Positions 25,289 through 37,860 are shown, numbered from the stretch's first letter. The stretch: 64,000 nucleotides of DNA from Epiperipatus broadwayi (GCA_028023455.1 JAQFVV010000111.1:1987909-2051908), one strand, 5' to 3'. The notes: generated from the sequence alone by a model not told the origin. Made by a program: numbers and translations.

Positions 25289-26853
25289 TCTTCATTTGTG
25301 CGATTGCCTTTCTTACTTCATCTGGCAGTATGTCCATACCTCTATCATCCATTGCAACATCTTCTTCATTTTCAAGTTCATAACTAATTACATTATTTCC
25401 TCTACTAAACAGATACCGAATATATTCTTCCCATCTTTTTAATATATCATTACTATCGGTTAACCTTCTTCCATTCTTAGCTGCAATCTCACTTGCTACC
25501 CATATCTTTTTCTCCCAAGAAATACTTTGTATTCTATCAAATGCTAGATCATATCTTTTCATCTGTTGAAACCTTTCTATCTCTTTACATTCTTGCTCCA
25601 ACCACTTTTCTTTTGCTAAATCTGTTTCTCTTCTTAATTCATTATTAAATTTCCTATATTCCTTTTGCCCTTTCTCAGTATTTACATTCTTCCACCATCT
25701 CCACACTTCCATCTTTTCCAACATACCTTCAGTTATCCAAGGTTTTTTAGCTTTTCTTGCATGAATAATACCTATTTCATTTTTTGCTATTTTCAAGAAT
25801 CCCTCTTTAATTCTATTCCAACACTCATCAGAGCTATTAATATAGTTCTCACCCTGAACAATTCTTTTAAATTAATTTTCACATATTAAACCAAATTTTC
25901 CTTTTTCCATTTGTCTCAATTTATCCAAGTCCCATCTTGTGTATATTTTCCCTCTTTTAATTCTTTTTAAACTTAACTTTAATTTAGCCATCACCAAATT
26001 ATGATCTGAATCTATATCAGCACCTGGCAAAGCATGTGAACCCTTAACATCATTCTTATATCTATTCTGAATCAGTATATAATCAATTTGATAACATTCT
26101 TTGTTACCTGGAGCTTTCCATGTATACAATCTTCTAATATGATTTTTAAAGCAAGTGTTTGCAATGACAAACCCATTCTCTTTACAAAATTGTACAAGTC
26201 GACTACCCCTTCCATTTCTTTTTCCAATACCATAATTTCCAACAATTTTCTCTTCCCTACCTTTCCTCACAACAGCATTCCAATCCCCCAATAGCAATAT
26301 ACATGCGTTTTTTCCTTCACATTGAATACTTTCTTCTATCTTCTCATACATTTCATCAATTTCACTATCATCATGAGTACTAGTTGGCATATAAACTTGT
26401 ATAATTACCAAATCCCTAGGACTTGCATTTATTCTCATCACCATCAGTCTATCATTAATACCATCAACCTTTGCCACACTATTCCATATTTTCTTCCTCA
26501 CAGCAATGCCAACTCCATTAATTGACCTATCACCACCTGAATAAAACAACTTTACATCTCCACTACTTACTTCTCCACATCCCTCCCACCTCACTTCACT
26601 TAATCCCCATTACATCAATATTATTCAAATGCAACTCTCTTTTCAAATTCTCCAATTTCCCAACTTTCCTCAAAGATCTAACATTCCACGTTCCAATTCT
26701 CAGTGTATCCCCTCTCAATGAATTATATTTATGAGGATTTTGCAGGTTGACGACCTGAGTAGCCTCATGTCCACTCCTGCCGGGCAAGACACCAAAGTTA
26801 TTCTTAACTAAGGTCTCAACACCAAACATAATGATTCCTGTAGACATACTCAT
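25277..26853 (-). pseudogene. LINE ORF: AP-endonuclease and linker (disrupted)
   Basis: The first 85 codons (26853-26596) carry the endonuclease start motif GTWNVRSL and lose frame at about 26595, where one extra base splits GI from SEVRW. The next frame (26594-25875, about 240 residues) holds SEVRWEG with the catalytic Glu, GDWNA at about residues 103-107, QIDYIL near 169, and DSDHN near 195-199 with the terminal His. So the APE active-site set is complete. An in-frame TAA at 25872 interrupts the linker, and the same frame then continues (VQGENY... KKPWITEGM) to about 25277. It ends there in KNGKAIG, just before the second frameshift. The protein would nick target DNA for target-primed reverse transcription. 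Confidence 0.85.
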
Positions 26854-26881
26854 AATAAAACAAGGGAATTATAAGACAAAG

Positions 26882-26986
26882 TGGTAATAATTAAATAAAA
26901 TTTAACATTAAACTTTAAATTAAACATAGGTCATTGTACATGTAAACAAAGGGAGTAAATTACCCTCCCCCAGTCTATGAATTAAA
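26882..26986 (-). repeat. Inverted repeat Y, right copy
   Basis: Reverse complement of the copy at 23610-23713, with few mismatches (for example TACATGTAAACAAAGGGAG against its partner). It flanks the 5' side of the LINE. Confidence 0.75.
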
Positions 26987-27640
26987 AGGAATGTTGAACA
27001 AAGGACCAAGAATAAAATGAATCAACATATTCTTTGGAGCTTTTCCAAAGAATAAGTGGATTATAAATAGTCAAAATAAGTCATAGATCACACGACTCTA
27101 TTCTCTTAAGCTTGTAAGTTATAAACAAAATATGGTATGGCTGAAGATCTATCAGCTCCATATAGCTATTTGAGTTGGATAGCTGGGTTTGAAGAAATGT
27201 AGGTGTCTGAAAATTTCAGATTTTCAACTCAGTAGATAACTTTTAGATAAATGCTGGCTTTGGGTTGGTATTTTTAGATCTAGTGTCTGAACCTACCCTG
27301 CCACCTCTCTGAGGAGTGCCAAAGCATGAAACCATGGTCAGGGGTTTGGGGGGGGGTTCCTGACAGAGATATTTTAAATGCTTTTTCTGGCTAAGAATTT
27401 ATCACAAAGCTTGTTGAGGAATTGGCAATCCTCATTGCTTAATAAGTGGATTCATTCTATTCTTGATCCAGTGTCAGAGCTCCAGAGAATAGGTAGATTC
27501 ATTATATTCTTTGTTCAAGATTTAGTGCTTTTAATTCATAGCCTGGGGTGATGATTTATTCCCATCGTTTAAGTATAATTGCCTATGTTTAAAGTTTATA
27601 CGTGTTTGCATTGTGGATTAAGTTCAATGTTTAAGGGTAG
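26987..27640. repeat. Composite repeat block (units X and Y, diverged)
   Basis: Contains a same-strand copy of unit X at 26993-27045, a reverse copy at about 27476-27525, and a diverged copy of unit Y at about 27530-27640 (AATTCATAGCCTGGGG... CCTATGTTTAAAG). Between them, about 27280-27365 is unusually GC-rich for this window and includes a G run at 27348-27356 followed by TTCCTGACAG. No coding frame was recognised. Confidence 0.55.
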
Positions 27641-30600
27641 TTGAATTTATTAGGCAATAAATTTTTACTGCCAAATGATGATATAGATCATAAGCGATAG
27701 AAAGTGGTTATTGCCAAAAATTCTATATGCAAGTATTAGTATTTCTACACTGATAAAAAAAAGTAAGAAATCAATAACTTAACTTTAATGCAAATCTAAA
27801 TAATAATAATAATGATAAAAAGCTGACATTAATGATATTAATAGTTATTTCAAATTTTATTTTTATAAAAATCATGAGAACTTAAAAAAAAGATTATTAA
27901 TATTAAATAATCTTCCTTTCTAATTACATCAATTTCTTTCCTTATAAGTAACTCCATGGCAGTGTTGATGCAAAAATTGAGCCTAAAGGCAAAAATTTCA
28001 CAAATGCCACATTTTTGTTCTTATTCATTTATATAAAAATTTTTAATTATTCATCACATAAATCAATAAACTTAACCATTTTAAAAATTATTCCTTTTCT
28101 CTTTTGTGTTTGCAAAATCACTCATTACTTTTTTTAAATCCATTTGCACAATAGCTAGCATTACAAAATTCAATTCAATTTCTTTTTGAATCTTTTAATG
28201 TATTATTTTGAATTTACTAAGATAAATCTTTCAATACTAACCACATACTATAGGTATAAAATTTTTAAAAATATGTATATATATATATATTAATCATGTA
28301 AATCAAAATTTCAATCCACATGCGTCAGATTCATACACTATTTATAGTAATCCATTAATATGGTTATGTTGAAAAGATTTTATACACAATATTGCTGATA
28401 TTTTAAAAAAAAAATGTAGAAAATATTATTGAACTCTGGTTTTCTATGTACTATGTGAACTATGTTAAACATCTGCCTACATTAGCATTAAACGTGTGTG
28501 AAAGCTGGCTTTATTAAATTTCATCAAAAGTATTTGTATATAGATTTATTTAAAACATTTAAATCTTTGCTATTAAATTTTTAAATGTTAAAATGCTTTA
28601 CTTTAACTGTTAATTATGATGTAAGCACATTAAAATTTTGAAAATGGATGAATAAAAAAACCTTAGCATGTGAAAATAAAATTTGAAATTTATGGTCCCT
28701 TACATAGTCTCTTAGGCATTGCCTTCTCTTGCAATCTTGATATTTATACTACTATTTTCATCGTATTACTTTGGAAAATACTAAATATTAAATCAAATAA
28801 TCATATAAAAAATAAGAATCATTCTGTGATATATGTATATATTATAGTACAACATATTTTGGCACATAATATATATATAAAACGAACACAAATGTGTGAT
28901 AAAGATACTAATGTAAAATTTAAATCCGTTAAAATAATATATATATGCGATAACAGCCAAAGTTTAATAAAACAATGGGATCCACAATCTGCTAAAAATA
29001 AAGCTGGATCTATAGAGGTCACCTTAATACTAGTTTGTAGATATTGGCTTGCTTTAGCTGTTAGCATGTGGATTACATTTAGAAACCAACTAGTTATTGA
29101 CAATTTGCTTTAATACATGTATAGTTTTTTAATTTATTTATTGAGTTAAAACAGCAAATGACTAAATATAAAGAAATATCTGTTTTTATTTACACTTTTT
29201 CCTGTTTTGACTGTTCTATGAATCTAAAAATAGTGTCTAACCCTTGTTATATTAACCTGCTCTTAAAAATGTATTTTTTTTTTCTAAAAAGACATGTCAA
29301 TATCAATGCAATTAGTATCTAGAAAGATTGTACAACTTCTAATATCAAAATACTTATCAGCAAATTCAACTGGTTAGCTAGGTTAACTATAGGATAACTC
29401 TCTAAAAAATTTAAATGTAAACATTTTCCAGCTATTTGATAAATTTTTTTTGCTCTTCTCTGATATTTGATATGGATTATTAATGTAAAATCCATCACAA
29501 GAAGCAATCTAAATAATGTAAAACTGTTTCAATATTAATAGAAAACCACAATAAAGATCTATTTTAAGGTTAATTTAACTTTATCAGATATCTTATGATA
29601 TACCAGTTAGCTTTGAAAAAAAAAATTGTCATATAATATTCTTATCTTAGTTGTTGATCTTAAAATGAGTATCAACCAATATTCACTTATAATGATAATA
29701 ATGTTTTAAAGCTACACATATGCACACATATCCATGATAATACTTATAATTCTATGACATTATTTCAGGAAAATATAAGCACAAATGTAATTGATTATAA
29801 TTTCAGCATATTCAGAATGTGAGCTTATTGCTTATAAAGAGTATCACATTTAATAACTAACTGTATTTCATCTTTAACATTTTAAAATAATTAAAATTAG
29901 CTTAATATAAATAAAATTCACTCCTAATGTTTAGAATTTGGCACATTAGACGATTTCCTTGAAGTCAATTCCAACAGCATTGTATTGTTATAGTTTATAA
30001 TTCAGAACAGTACTATTACATAATATATCTTATTTTCATGAGATAACAGATAATGATTAAATGTTCTTATTCACAATAATATTCTATGAAACTCTAATAT
30101 AATATTTATTTTCATTTAGATTTTATTTGTGAATTAGATAAAGAAAAAACAAAACCTCTATCATACCCATGTAAAAATATAAAGAAAACAAACCATAATG
30201 CAGACGCAACAAAAATAAAGCACCAATAATGATTTGCTTAAATATAATTTTTTTCAAGCAAAGTAGAATGCTTCTGTTTAGTGGAATTCTCATGTTATTT
30301 TACAGAAAAAACAGTTTATGACATATATGTTTGATGTTTGTATTAATCAATTAGATCTGAGTGCTTTGTAGACTTTTTAAAACATTGATCTTTAATTTGT
30401 CAGTAGATTATTAAAATAAAAAAATAATATGCCACTCAATTCTACTTAACTTCTATAGATTTAAAAATGACTTACTGTAATTCCAAGAGTTAAAATGACT
30501 CATCATTGATTATTCTGTTCTATTTTTCTAAGTTCTTATATTATTTTATCCATTCATCCATTTTCTCTTGTCTTCATACTTATCAAGCATCAACATTTTT

Positions 30601-32380
30601 TTCACTGAGTAATCTTTCTTATAAGATATATAAAATACATTGCAATATAGCAGCTTCTATTTTCCAGCGAACACAGACTTAATTAAACATTCATTCATAC
30701 TTTTTAATGATCAGAAAAATATAAGCAATTTTCTCCAGTACCATAACTCAAAACTATCTAGTTAACTTCTTTCATTAATAAATAAAATTCAACTTTCACA
30801 AACACTCTAATATATGCATTGATATATTGCTTTTATTCACCTATATTTTTTATATAACTAATGATATTTATTATTTTATAAAATTTTTCCAAAATTCTAT
30901 TTGTTTTTCAATGTAATCTTTATTATTATTATTCAGTAAAAATTTGACTCAAACTTGGGTCCTGATCATTTCAAGAGTATATAATATATAAACTCATTCA
31001 TTTGTAACTTATTACACTTGACATACATTAAATATATTTATACTTGTATTTAAATAGAAATGCACATTTATTTCCCTTGTATTTTCTCTTTTTTCTTACA
31101 TAACAAAATTCATAATTATATACTTTACATAATATATATATATATACAGCATTTATCAAAACGTGAATACAATAATGACTACCATAAAATACACCAATCT
31201 TTAAAGTATCATAGTTTTCTAAAAACTTTTTAATAATAGTTATTATTTTTAATATCAATTGCATATACATTTATAATATGTTTAATACATTCTATTCAAA
31301 ACTAAAAATCAAAAAATAAATAAACAAATTTAGTGATTAACTTTTTTTTTAAATTTTGCTTCTTGCAAAACATTTACAAAATATTGTATAATAAAATCAA
31401 AGGAAATATATTTTAAAAAGTTAGAGATTGAAGTTTGTTTCCATTTTTTTTTCTATCACTCACAGTGATAACTTAAGAAAGATAAAAAAACCCATGACAT
31501 TACCTCAATGAAGGTTTCCATTTATTTACATAGCAAAAAATATATTTTTATGTTTATTAATAATTTCATAGTGTATTTTATGCTTCAGAACACGTTAGTG
31601 ATGAATAATGCAATTATTTTTCATTCATATGACTGTACACACCCAGTTAAATATGAATTTTGTAATTAATCTTGAAATATACCCCTCATAATAAATTAGA
31701 GAAATGGGTTTCAATAAGTCTATTCATAACAAGCCTTATATAAATTGAGGATTGTCTGTAAACAGCCTATTTTTTCCAAATAATAAGTATTTAAAATATA
31801 GTAATCATGATAATAAGCATCAACTGAATAATAATAAAAAATCATACATCTAAAAGGGGAGAGGAATTACAAAAAGTCAAGAAAATACATATATATATAA
31901 TGATATATATATATACTGAAAATCATATACTGGTTTCCAAACTTATTAGCACTTAGTATATATAGTGACAGTGAAATATAAATGAGCTATCTTGATGATA
32001 ATATTGTATATTATAAGAGCTATAAAGATTCATTATTTTAACATGAAATTAGGTTTATGGATCAAACCTGTTTTTGAAAATTTGTCAATTTTTTCCAAAC
32101 ACAAATAAATGCCACTTTTATATATTGTTGGACTTAATTTTGCTGACAAAATCTATAATGATCCATTTAATATCAGAAAATTACAACATGTCTATATAAA
32201 TTTAAAATTTATTCAGATATAAGCTGAATTTAATAAAATGTCACTAACCTTTATTTAAGAAGATAGTTTAATATATTATAAAAATATTTGAAAATTTAAC
32301 ATTTACATAAAATATCATAAAGTGATTTGGATTAGATTATAATAATAGCATTTGTATGATTACAAAAATAATTTCTTCCA
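27641..32380. other. AT-rich stretch, no gene recognised
   Basis: Mostly simple AT DNA. At 28670-29113 both strands are open for about 94-147 codons, but neither translation matches a family I know; overlapping open frames on both strands argue for chance or an old repeat. TA microsatellites occur near 28276, 31132 and 31890. Confidence 0.5.
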
Positions 32381-32387
32381 TGCTTCC

Positions 32388-32393
32388 TTTATT
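32388..32393 (-). terminator. Candidate poly(A) signal AATAAA of the hydrolase gene
   Basis: AATAAA on the minus strand lies about 110 nt past the stop codon of the last hydrolase exon. AATAAA is frequent by chance in such AT-rich DNA, so this is only the most plausible signal for a short 3' UTR. Confidence 0.45.
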
Positions 32394-32503
32394 ATTAATC
32401 CCAGAGAAATTAATACTCTATTATATAATGATCTATAATAAGATCAAATTTGAAAACGAACTAATTTTCTTCGAGTAAGCAATCCTGCTTTAAACACCTT
32501 ATC

Positions 32504-32790
32504 CTATTGCGTCCTTTTTGTTGTTCTTTCAATAAATTGTCGCATAATCTCATTAACAGTTTCCGGATGTTCTTGCTGAATCCAGTGACTTCCAGTCTCA
32601 ATGTATTTTAAGGAAAAATTTTCTGTATACTTTCCTGACATAGAAGCCACTTCTTTATCAAATGCAATATCATTAACTCCCCAAATCAACATTACTGGAG
32701 GAATAATGGAACTAGAACTTGTGCTTTCTAGAGAAGCATGTTGTTTCCCAAACAAATTGCGATAGTAATTTAATGGTGGAGTCCATGCTC
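32504..32790 (-). CDS. Epoxide hydrolase (EPHX4-like), last coding exon
   Basis: C-terminal exon of an alpha/beta-hydrolase-fold epoxide hydrolase, which opens epoxides to diols; members of the EPHX4/ABHD7 group are usually ER-membrane anchored. The exon follows a strong acceptor (a run of about 20 T, then AG) at phase 1. After the split codon it reads AWTPPLNYYRN, where the NYYR motif contributes a cap-domain tyrosine. It continues with MLIWGVND, holding the acid Asp of the catalytic triad, and GSHWIQQEHPE, holding the catalytic His. It ends in KRTQ and TAG at 32504-32506. Joined to exon 54073-54221 it gives SRPGAWTPPLNYYRN with no gap, so the two exons are adjacent in the mRNA. Both visible triad residues are intact, so I infer a functional gene. 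Confidence 0.88.
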
Positions 32791-32819
32791 CTAAAAAAAA
32801 AAAAAAAAAAAATCAAAAA

Positions 32820-33162
32820 TGTAAAAAACTGATAATTTGAAAATTAACATATTAAAAATTACTTTTGTTTCATAAAATAATAATTTACTGAAAGTAGTAA
32901 AATAGCTACACCAAATGTATTGCAAATAATCTTAAAATAACCCAGTATTCTACAACAGAGACTCATTCTAACACTTACTGGCAAATTGTGAAAATATAAG
33001 ATACTTAAAAAAGATTATTTACTCAAAAATGATTAGAAATATGCATAAAACAATGTATAAACCATACTTTTTAGTTTTTATAGATAGCATATTCTGCTAT
33101 TATAGTTATTTGACACTTATATATCTTTTTAATGAATACTTACTATTGAGTCATTATTAGGC
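32820..33162. other. Intronic AT-rich sequence
   Basis: Nothing beyond simple AT-rich sequence lies between the acceptor poly-T tract and the AAT microsatellite. Confidence 0.6.
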
Positions 33163-33219
<57 letters not shown>

Positions 33220-33247
33220 TCAATTCAATTCAATTCAATTCAATTCA
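33163..33247. repeat. (AAT)n microsatellite plus (TTCAA)n LINE 3' tail
   Basis: About 19 AAT units (33163-33219) run directly into about five to six copies of the pentamer TTCAA (TTGAA on the minus strand, 33219-33247). The pentamer is the 3' tail of the minus-strand LINE relic beginning at 33248. A pentamer-repeat tail instead of poly(A) is typical of some CR1/Jockey-related LINEs. Confidence 0.85.
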
Positions 33248-34972
33248 TTTATTTAAGTGCTAAACAACAGCATAAAGCCAATTACAGCTTGCACATACAA
33301 TAAAAGTGAAAATAAAACATATAACATAAAATGAAAATATAAATGTATACATAATAAAGTAAAATTTAAAAGACAAAATCAAACTTCACATTTCAGTTTA
33401 ACAAGTTTACAAAATTTCTTATAATCAATGTCACACAGATTAAGGTTACTCCCAATTTGATTATATAAAGAGGGTAACCTAAATAAAGGAAAAATTTAAG
33501 AATATTAACATGTTTGAATCTGATATACACAATAGACCTAGTATCATAACTCAAAACCTAACTGAGAAAGTTGAAACTATATCTGATAAAATAACCTGTT
33601 TATTAACAATTTTATAAAAATATTTCAAATCCCTATACTTTCGTCTAGATGAAAGATTAATCATTTTACCCTCCCAAGAAACATATTTGAAAAACTTCTT
33701 TGAAATAGACTGCAACAAGTTACATCCTTCAAAGAACTAGGGTTCCAAATTATTGAACCATATTCAATAATAGGAAGAACCAATGAAAAAAACAATTTCG
33801 TTTAGTATCATTACTGAACTGATAACCATTCTAAGAATGCACCCATAACCTTAAAGCTTTACCAACAATCATTTCAAAATGAGGAATAAAAGATCCATTA
33901 CAAGAAAACATAATTCCAAGATCTTTTTGGCATTTAACTGAAATAATTTTATGAGAATTATATAATAATAAAACTTAAAACTTCAGATTTTTAATAAGAC
34001 ATAAAGGAACATTTATCAAAATTAACTGTCATATTATTTGACTGACACCAACACTAAAGTTATCAATATCCTTCTGAAGGAGAACAATCTCACTGATACA
34101 ATTCTTCTAAAAATCTTACAGCATCACATAGCTTAACAGAAAAGAATATCTCAACAATCATTAAGATATTAATGTAAACATAAAACATGGGGTAAAATAC
34201 TACCCTGTGGACACCTAAATTATTCAAAATTAAATGAAACTTTATATAATTTAATATATCTTCACTACATAGAAAATAAACCAATATACAATTTATTAGA
34301 AACTATTTTAGTAATTTATGATAAAACACTTACAACTTTACAAATTTACAAACAAAATAAATAACATCTATCTTTCGATCTTCAATAGCTACTATAGACA
34401 TAAATTGTCTAGATACTATCAATTGATCTATTAGGACTAAAACCAGTTGAAAGAAGAAATTATCTTACCCACACTAAATAATTTTATTATAAATACATCT
34501 CTCAAAAATTCTTCAATGTACAAAACAGAAATTGTTATAATAGAAACACAATCTGACACCATTTTTGAAGATTGGAACATTTTGCACATTTCAAAACACT
34601 AGGAAAATACTGGAATTAAGAGACAATAAAAACAAAGCAAGAGGTATGCAATAAATGGTAGCCCCTTATAAATAAAAGAAGGAATATTATCACACCTAAA
34701 CTAGATGAGCTTCCTTAATAGCTACAATAACATCTTCCCTAGAGATATACAATTGTACATTTAGCACTAGACAAATTGCCAAAATTAATTTTAGAATCAA
34801 TTCCATGTTTAAAATAACCTCAAAATTTTGAAAAAACTATTTAAGCAGAACCGTGGCATTTGAACCTTTTTCTTACCCAAGCCTGAATTATTAACAAAAT
34901 TCCAGAATTCTCTAGGATTAGAAGAAATATTAATTTCAATTTGTTTTATATACTCTTGTAAATCTCGTTTAT
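33248..34972 (-). pseudogene. Decayed CR1/Jockey-like LINE relic
   Basis: Minus-strand translations give pieces of a non-LTR RT in order. NPREFWNFVNNSG, a typical pre-RT phrase, lies at about 34885-34930. A GVxxGSILP-like motif B remnant lies near 34200. MTVNFDKCSFMSY, the region after the catalytic aspartates, is near 34000-34035. KDLGIMF and a HFEMIVGKALRVMGAF segment lie at about 33830-33930. SKYVSWEGKMINLSSRRKYRDLKYFYKIVN lies in pieces at about 33600-33700. The 3' UTR ends with CTTAAATAAATGAAT and the TTGAA-repeat tail. Frameshifts and deletions are many, including loss of clear FADD residues. It is 5'-truncated at the AAT microsatellite. Confidence 0.7.
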
Positions 34973-34974
34973 AG

Positions 34975-35205
<231 letters not shown>

Positions 35206-36540
35206 TAATCATCCCTGTATGTTAGTTTGTTACAAATCTGTCTTTGTTTGAGACTATTTAAAATTATGAACTTAAAGCATTCAGTTCGTGGCAGCATAAG
35301 ATAATTTTGAAAATTTAGGTAAATGATTTCTTTTGCTTTGCATTTGCAGCAATGCATGAAAGAAACAAACAAATTAAATTAATACACATATATTTTACAG
35401 TTTTCGAAACATTTCTTTGTTCAGTTATTACATTTGTAATAAAAATTAAATTTCTGACAACTTATAATATAAAATAGTGGTTTGATTTTGAAATATATTC
35501 CATCCTCTTTTGTATTGTTTCTCAATACCACAAATATGTTTACAACATGCAAGAATTTATAGAAACCTAATCACAGTGCTGTAAGAGGGTTCACAAGTTC
35601 TCATAAATAAAAAGAGAAATTATATATACTGAGTACATACAACTATTGAAATTAAAATTAGATAAATCTAGCTAAAATAGATTAAAACACCAATATTTTA
35701 TTGTCAACAGTATCATATTCAATAATAAGAGAAAGAAGCTAGAATAAACTATATTAACAGATAAAATTAATAACTGCAAAATATTTCAGATTTCTTGTCT
35801 TTGCCTGCATTCTAAGTCAAAAATTAAATTAAATCTTATCTCAGATGAATTACATTAACCATAATTTTATTGAAAGAGAGAATATCATTAATGACATAGA
35901 GCTGAAATTTGTTTTGTTTTTATTTTTATTGATATTTCAGCTGTGCAAATCTATATACATATATATATATGTTAGTGTGTGCATATATTTATAAATTATA
36001 TTAATAATGATTATTAAAAATAATACTATTAAATAATACATTTCAGGAATCTTTTTTTTTTTTAAAAAAACTAATACATAATTAACTAATTACATTCATT
36101 AATATGTAGAAAAAAAAACATTAATAAAAGAACAAATAATATATATATATAAAATCGATTATACCAGTCAAATAGATGTAAGTAGTATTAGTATAATAAA
36201 CTTGCATAGTGTAGAGACCAAAGGGTGGTTGAGTGAAAAGTTTCTGGATCAAAATTCAATTTGTCATTGCATTCGAAAGTCACTAAATTTCCTAAGTAAC
36301 CAATCATTCAAAAATTTATTTAATGCCACAATAAGAACTGTTAGATTATAATTTTTAGTTTTAAACATTTCAAAAAATACATATTTTAGATTACAACCTC
36401 ATAATAAATTTACATTCTTAAAGAATCATTATCACAATGAAATAGATTTTAACATTTCAAACAAATGATTAAATTCAAAGGGGGGGGGGGTAATATTAAA
36501 TCCTTTTTAAGAATTTGATCAAATGTGATAAAAGTAATTT
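35206..36540. other. Intronic AT-rich sequence
   Basis: No gene or element recognised. It includes a TA repeat near 35960, a T run near 36050, and an 11-base G run at 36480-36490 next to the following LINE fragment. Confidence 0.55.
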
Positions 36541-36800
36541 TCTTAATAAATATAATGAAGTTATGGAAGAATAAATATGAAAAAGTGATTATACAGAAAG
36601 TGAATTATTGGTTTTTATGCTGGGTTTGGGAAAATATAAAGGGGATTTAGATATAAAGATTATAGAGTTAACAAAGATTATGTTGTGGAAATGGGATGAA
36701 TAGAATATGGGAAAATTTAGAGTGGGGAATGGAAAATAAAGTGGCTAAAAGGTTTATCTGGGCATAATTGCTGAGATATTCTTGACTTTGTTTAAGGAGA
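36541..36800 (+). mobile_element. LINE fragment, 3' part, plus strand
   Basis: This segment is the reverse complement of part of the LINE relic at about 50400-50660. Shared phrases in order include AAAGTGATTATACAGAAAGTG, GGTTTTTATGCTGGGTTTGG, GATTATAGAG/ATTATAAAGG, ATGTTGTG-AAATGGGAT, AATATGGGAAAA, and GTGGCTAA followed by a TTTCTCTGAGCATA-like stretch. It is therefore a second, independently inserted and 5'-truncated copy of the same family in the opposite orientation. No coding capacity remains. Confidence 0.75.
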
Positions 36801-37059
36801 AGCCACAATACATCGCATCATATGTTACTGGCTCCCCATTTTAGATCCAAATTCCCTAGTTTAGGCAGTTAAATCTCACTAAAAGTAGTCCTATTTAGAA
36901 AAGTAGCTTCTTATCTATCTTTCCAGATACAAAGTATGTCACCAGTTGATCACAAATAAGAATAATTACAACTTTTCTTAAAAGCACTATGAAAATTAAA
37001 TAGCAGCCATAGAAAATACTCAAGATTTCCTTAGAGACTGTAGTTTTAAAGAAAAATTT

Positions 37060-37200
37060 GTTTTAATAAACTTTGGGGCCTGAGTGTGAGGGTGTAATTG
37101 ATGGGAGGGTTCCTAGGGATCTAATCCCCAGCTCTAAAAAAAAAGAGAGCTTGGGGGAAGGTGCTGTGGGGATCGTTGTTAATGCTGACTATCTCACACA
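37060..37200. repeat. Unclassified GC-enriched patch
   Basis: About 140 bases with GGGGCCTGAGTGTGAGGGTG, GGGAGGGTTCCTAGGGATC, CCCCAGCTC and GGGGGAAGGTGCTGTGGGG stand out from the AT-rich background. Similar GGGGTTCCT cores occur at about 27350 and 42950. It is probably a repeat fragment. No frame recognised. Confidence 0.35.
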
Positions 37201-37448
37201 TTAAAAAAAAAATGTTTTTCATTGTGATTTAAGTGTTTATGTTATAAATCAGAGATTTTATTTAACAAAGGAAAACTTTGCTTAGTGCAGTTGAAACTAA
37301 GGTCATTTACTCCAAGAGACACACTTTACCTAATTTTATTAATAGCGAATTGTTCAAATGCTATATTCAGACGTTTTTTTAGTTTTCACTCTCCAATCCT
37401 AAATTGGAGATTCTATATTATACCTGTAAAACGCTATTCATATTGAAT

Positions 37449-37636
37449 CTCTAAACTTTATTAATCATCCTTAATTGTAACTTGGAACATTTACAACGCT
37501 TGATCATCTCATGATATTGCAACAGAATATTATATGACATTTTGATCTCTAAGCTTTGAAACATTTACAACACTTGATCTTCTCATGGTTTACTGCAACA
37601 AAATACTATGGACAAAATAAAATCTGACATTTTGAT
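37449..37636 (+). repeat. Tandem duplication, two units of about 90-97 bp
   Basis: Unit 1 at 37449-37545 and unit 2 at 37546-37636 share, in order, CTCTAAxCTTT, GAACATTTACAAC-CTTGATC, TCTCATG, TGCAACA-AATA and TGACATTTTGAT. Unit 2 has a short insertion. This is an imperfect local duplication. Confidence 0.75.
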
Positions 37637-37860
37637 AATCTTGGTATATTACATGATGTAAGCATGTAATTTCAAAGTTTGAAACCAAGTCAATAAAGCT
37701 CTTGATAATATATATATATTATTAATTTCAAATAATATTTGCCATTGATAATTCAGACATACACTGGATTTCTGTGACATATAATTTTATATTTATTAAA
37801 AAAAAAAAGAATATATACTATGCAAATAACTTTTTACATATTCCATAATAGTAATAATAA

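Larger units (their letters stand above)
23823..26880 (-). mobile_element. Near full-length LINE (RTE/BovB-like), three lesions
   Basis: A minus-strand non-LTR retrotransposon of about 3 kb encoding an AP-endonuclease plus reverse transcriptase. The reading frame begins with ATG at 26853 and ends with a stop at 23888. The 3' end carries a short tandem ATG/TGA repeat (about 23823-23837, CATCAT on the plus strand) rather than poly(A), as in RTE-type elements. All catalytic motifs of both domains remain readable. I see only three disabling changes: a frameshift near 26595, a TAA at 25872-25874, and a frameshift near 25270-25288. It is therefore much younger than the other LINE relics here. The 5' boundary is approximate. 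The RTE assignment rests on overall motif style and should be treated as likely, not proven. Confidence 0.85.

Noticed and set aside
24059-26734. Several plus-strand reading frames across the LINE
   Set aside because: They are antisense shadows of the LINE coding frame.
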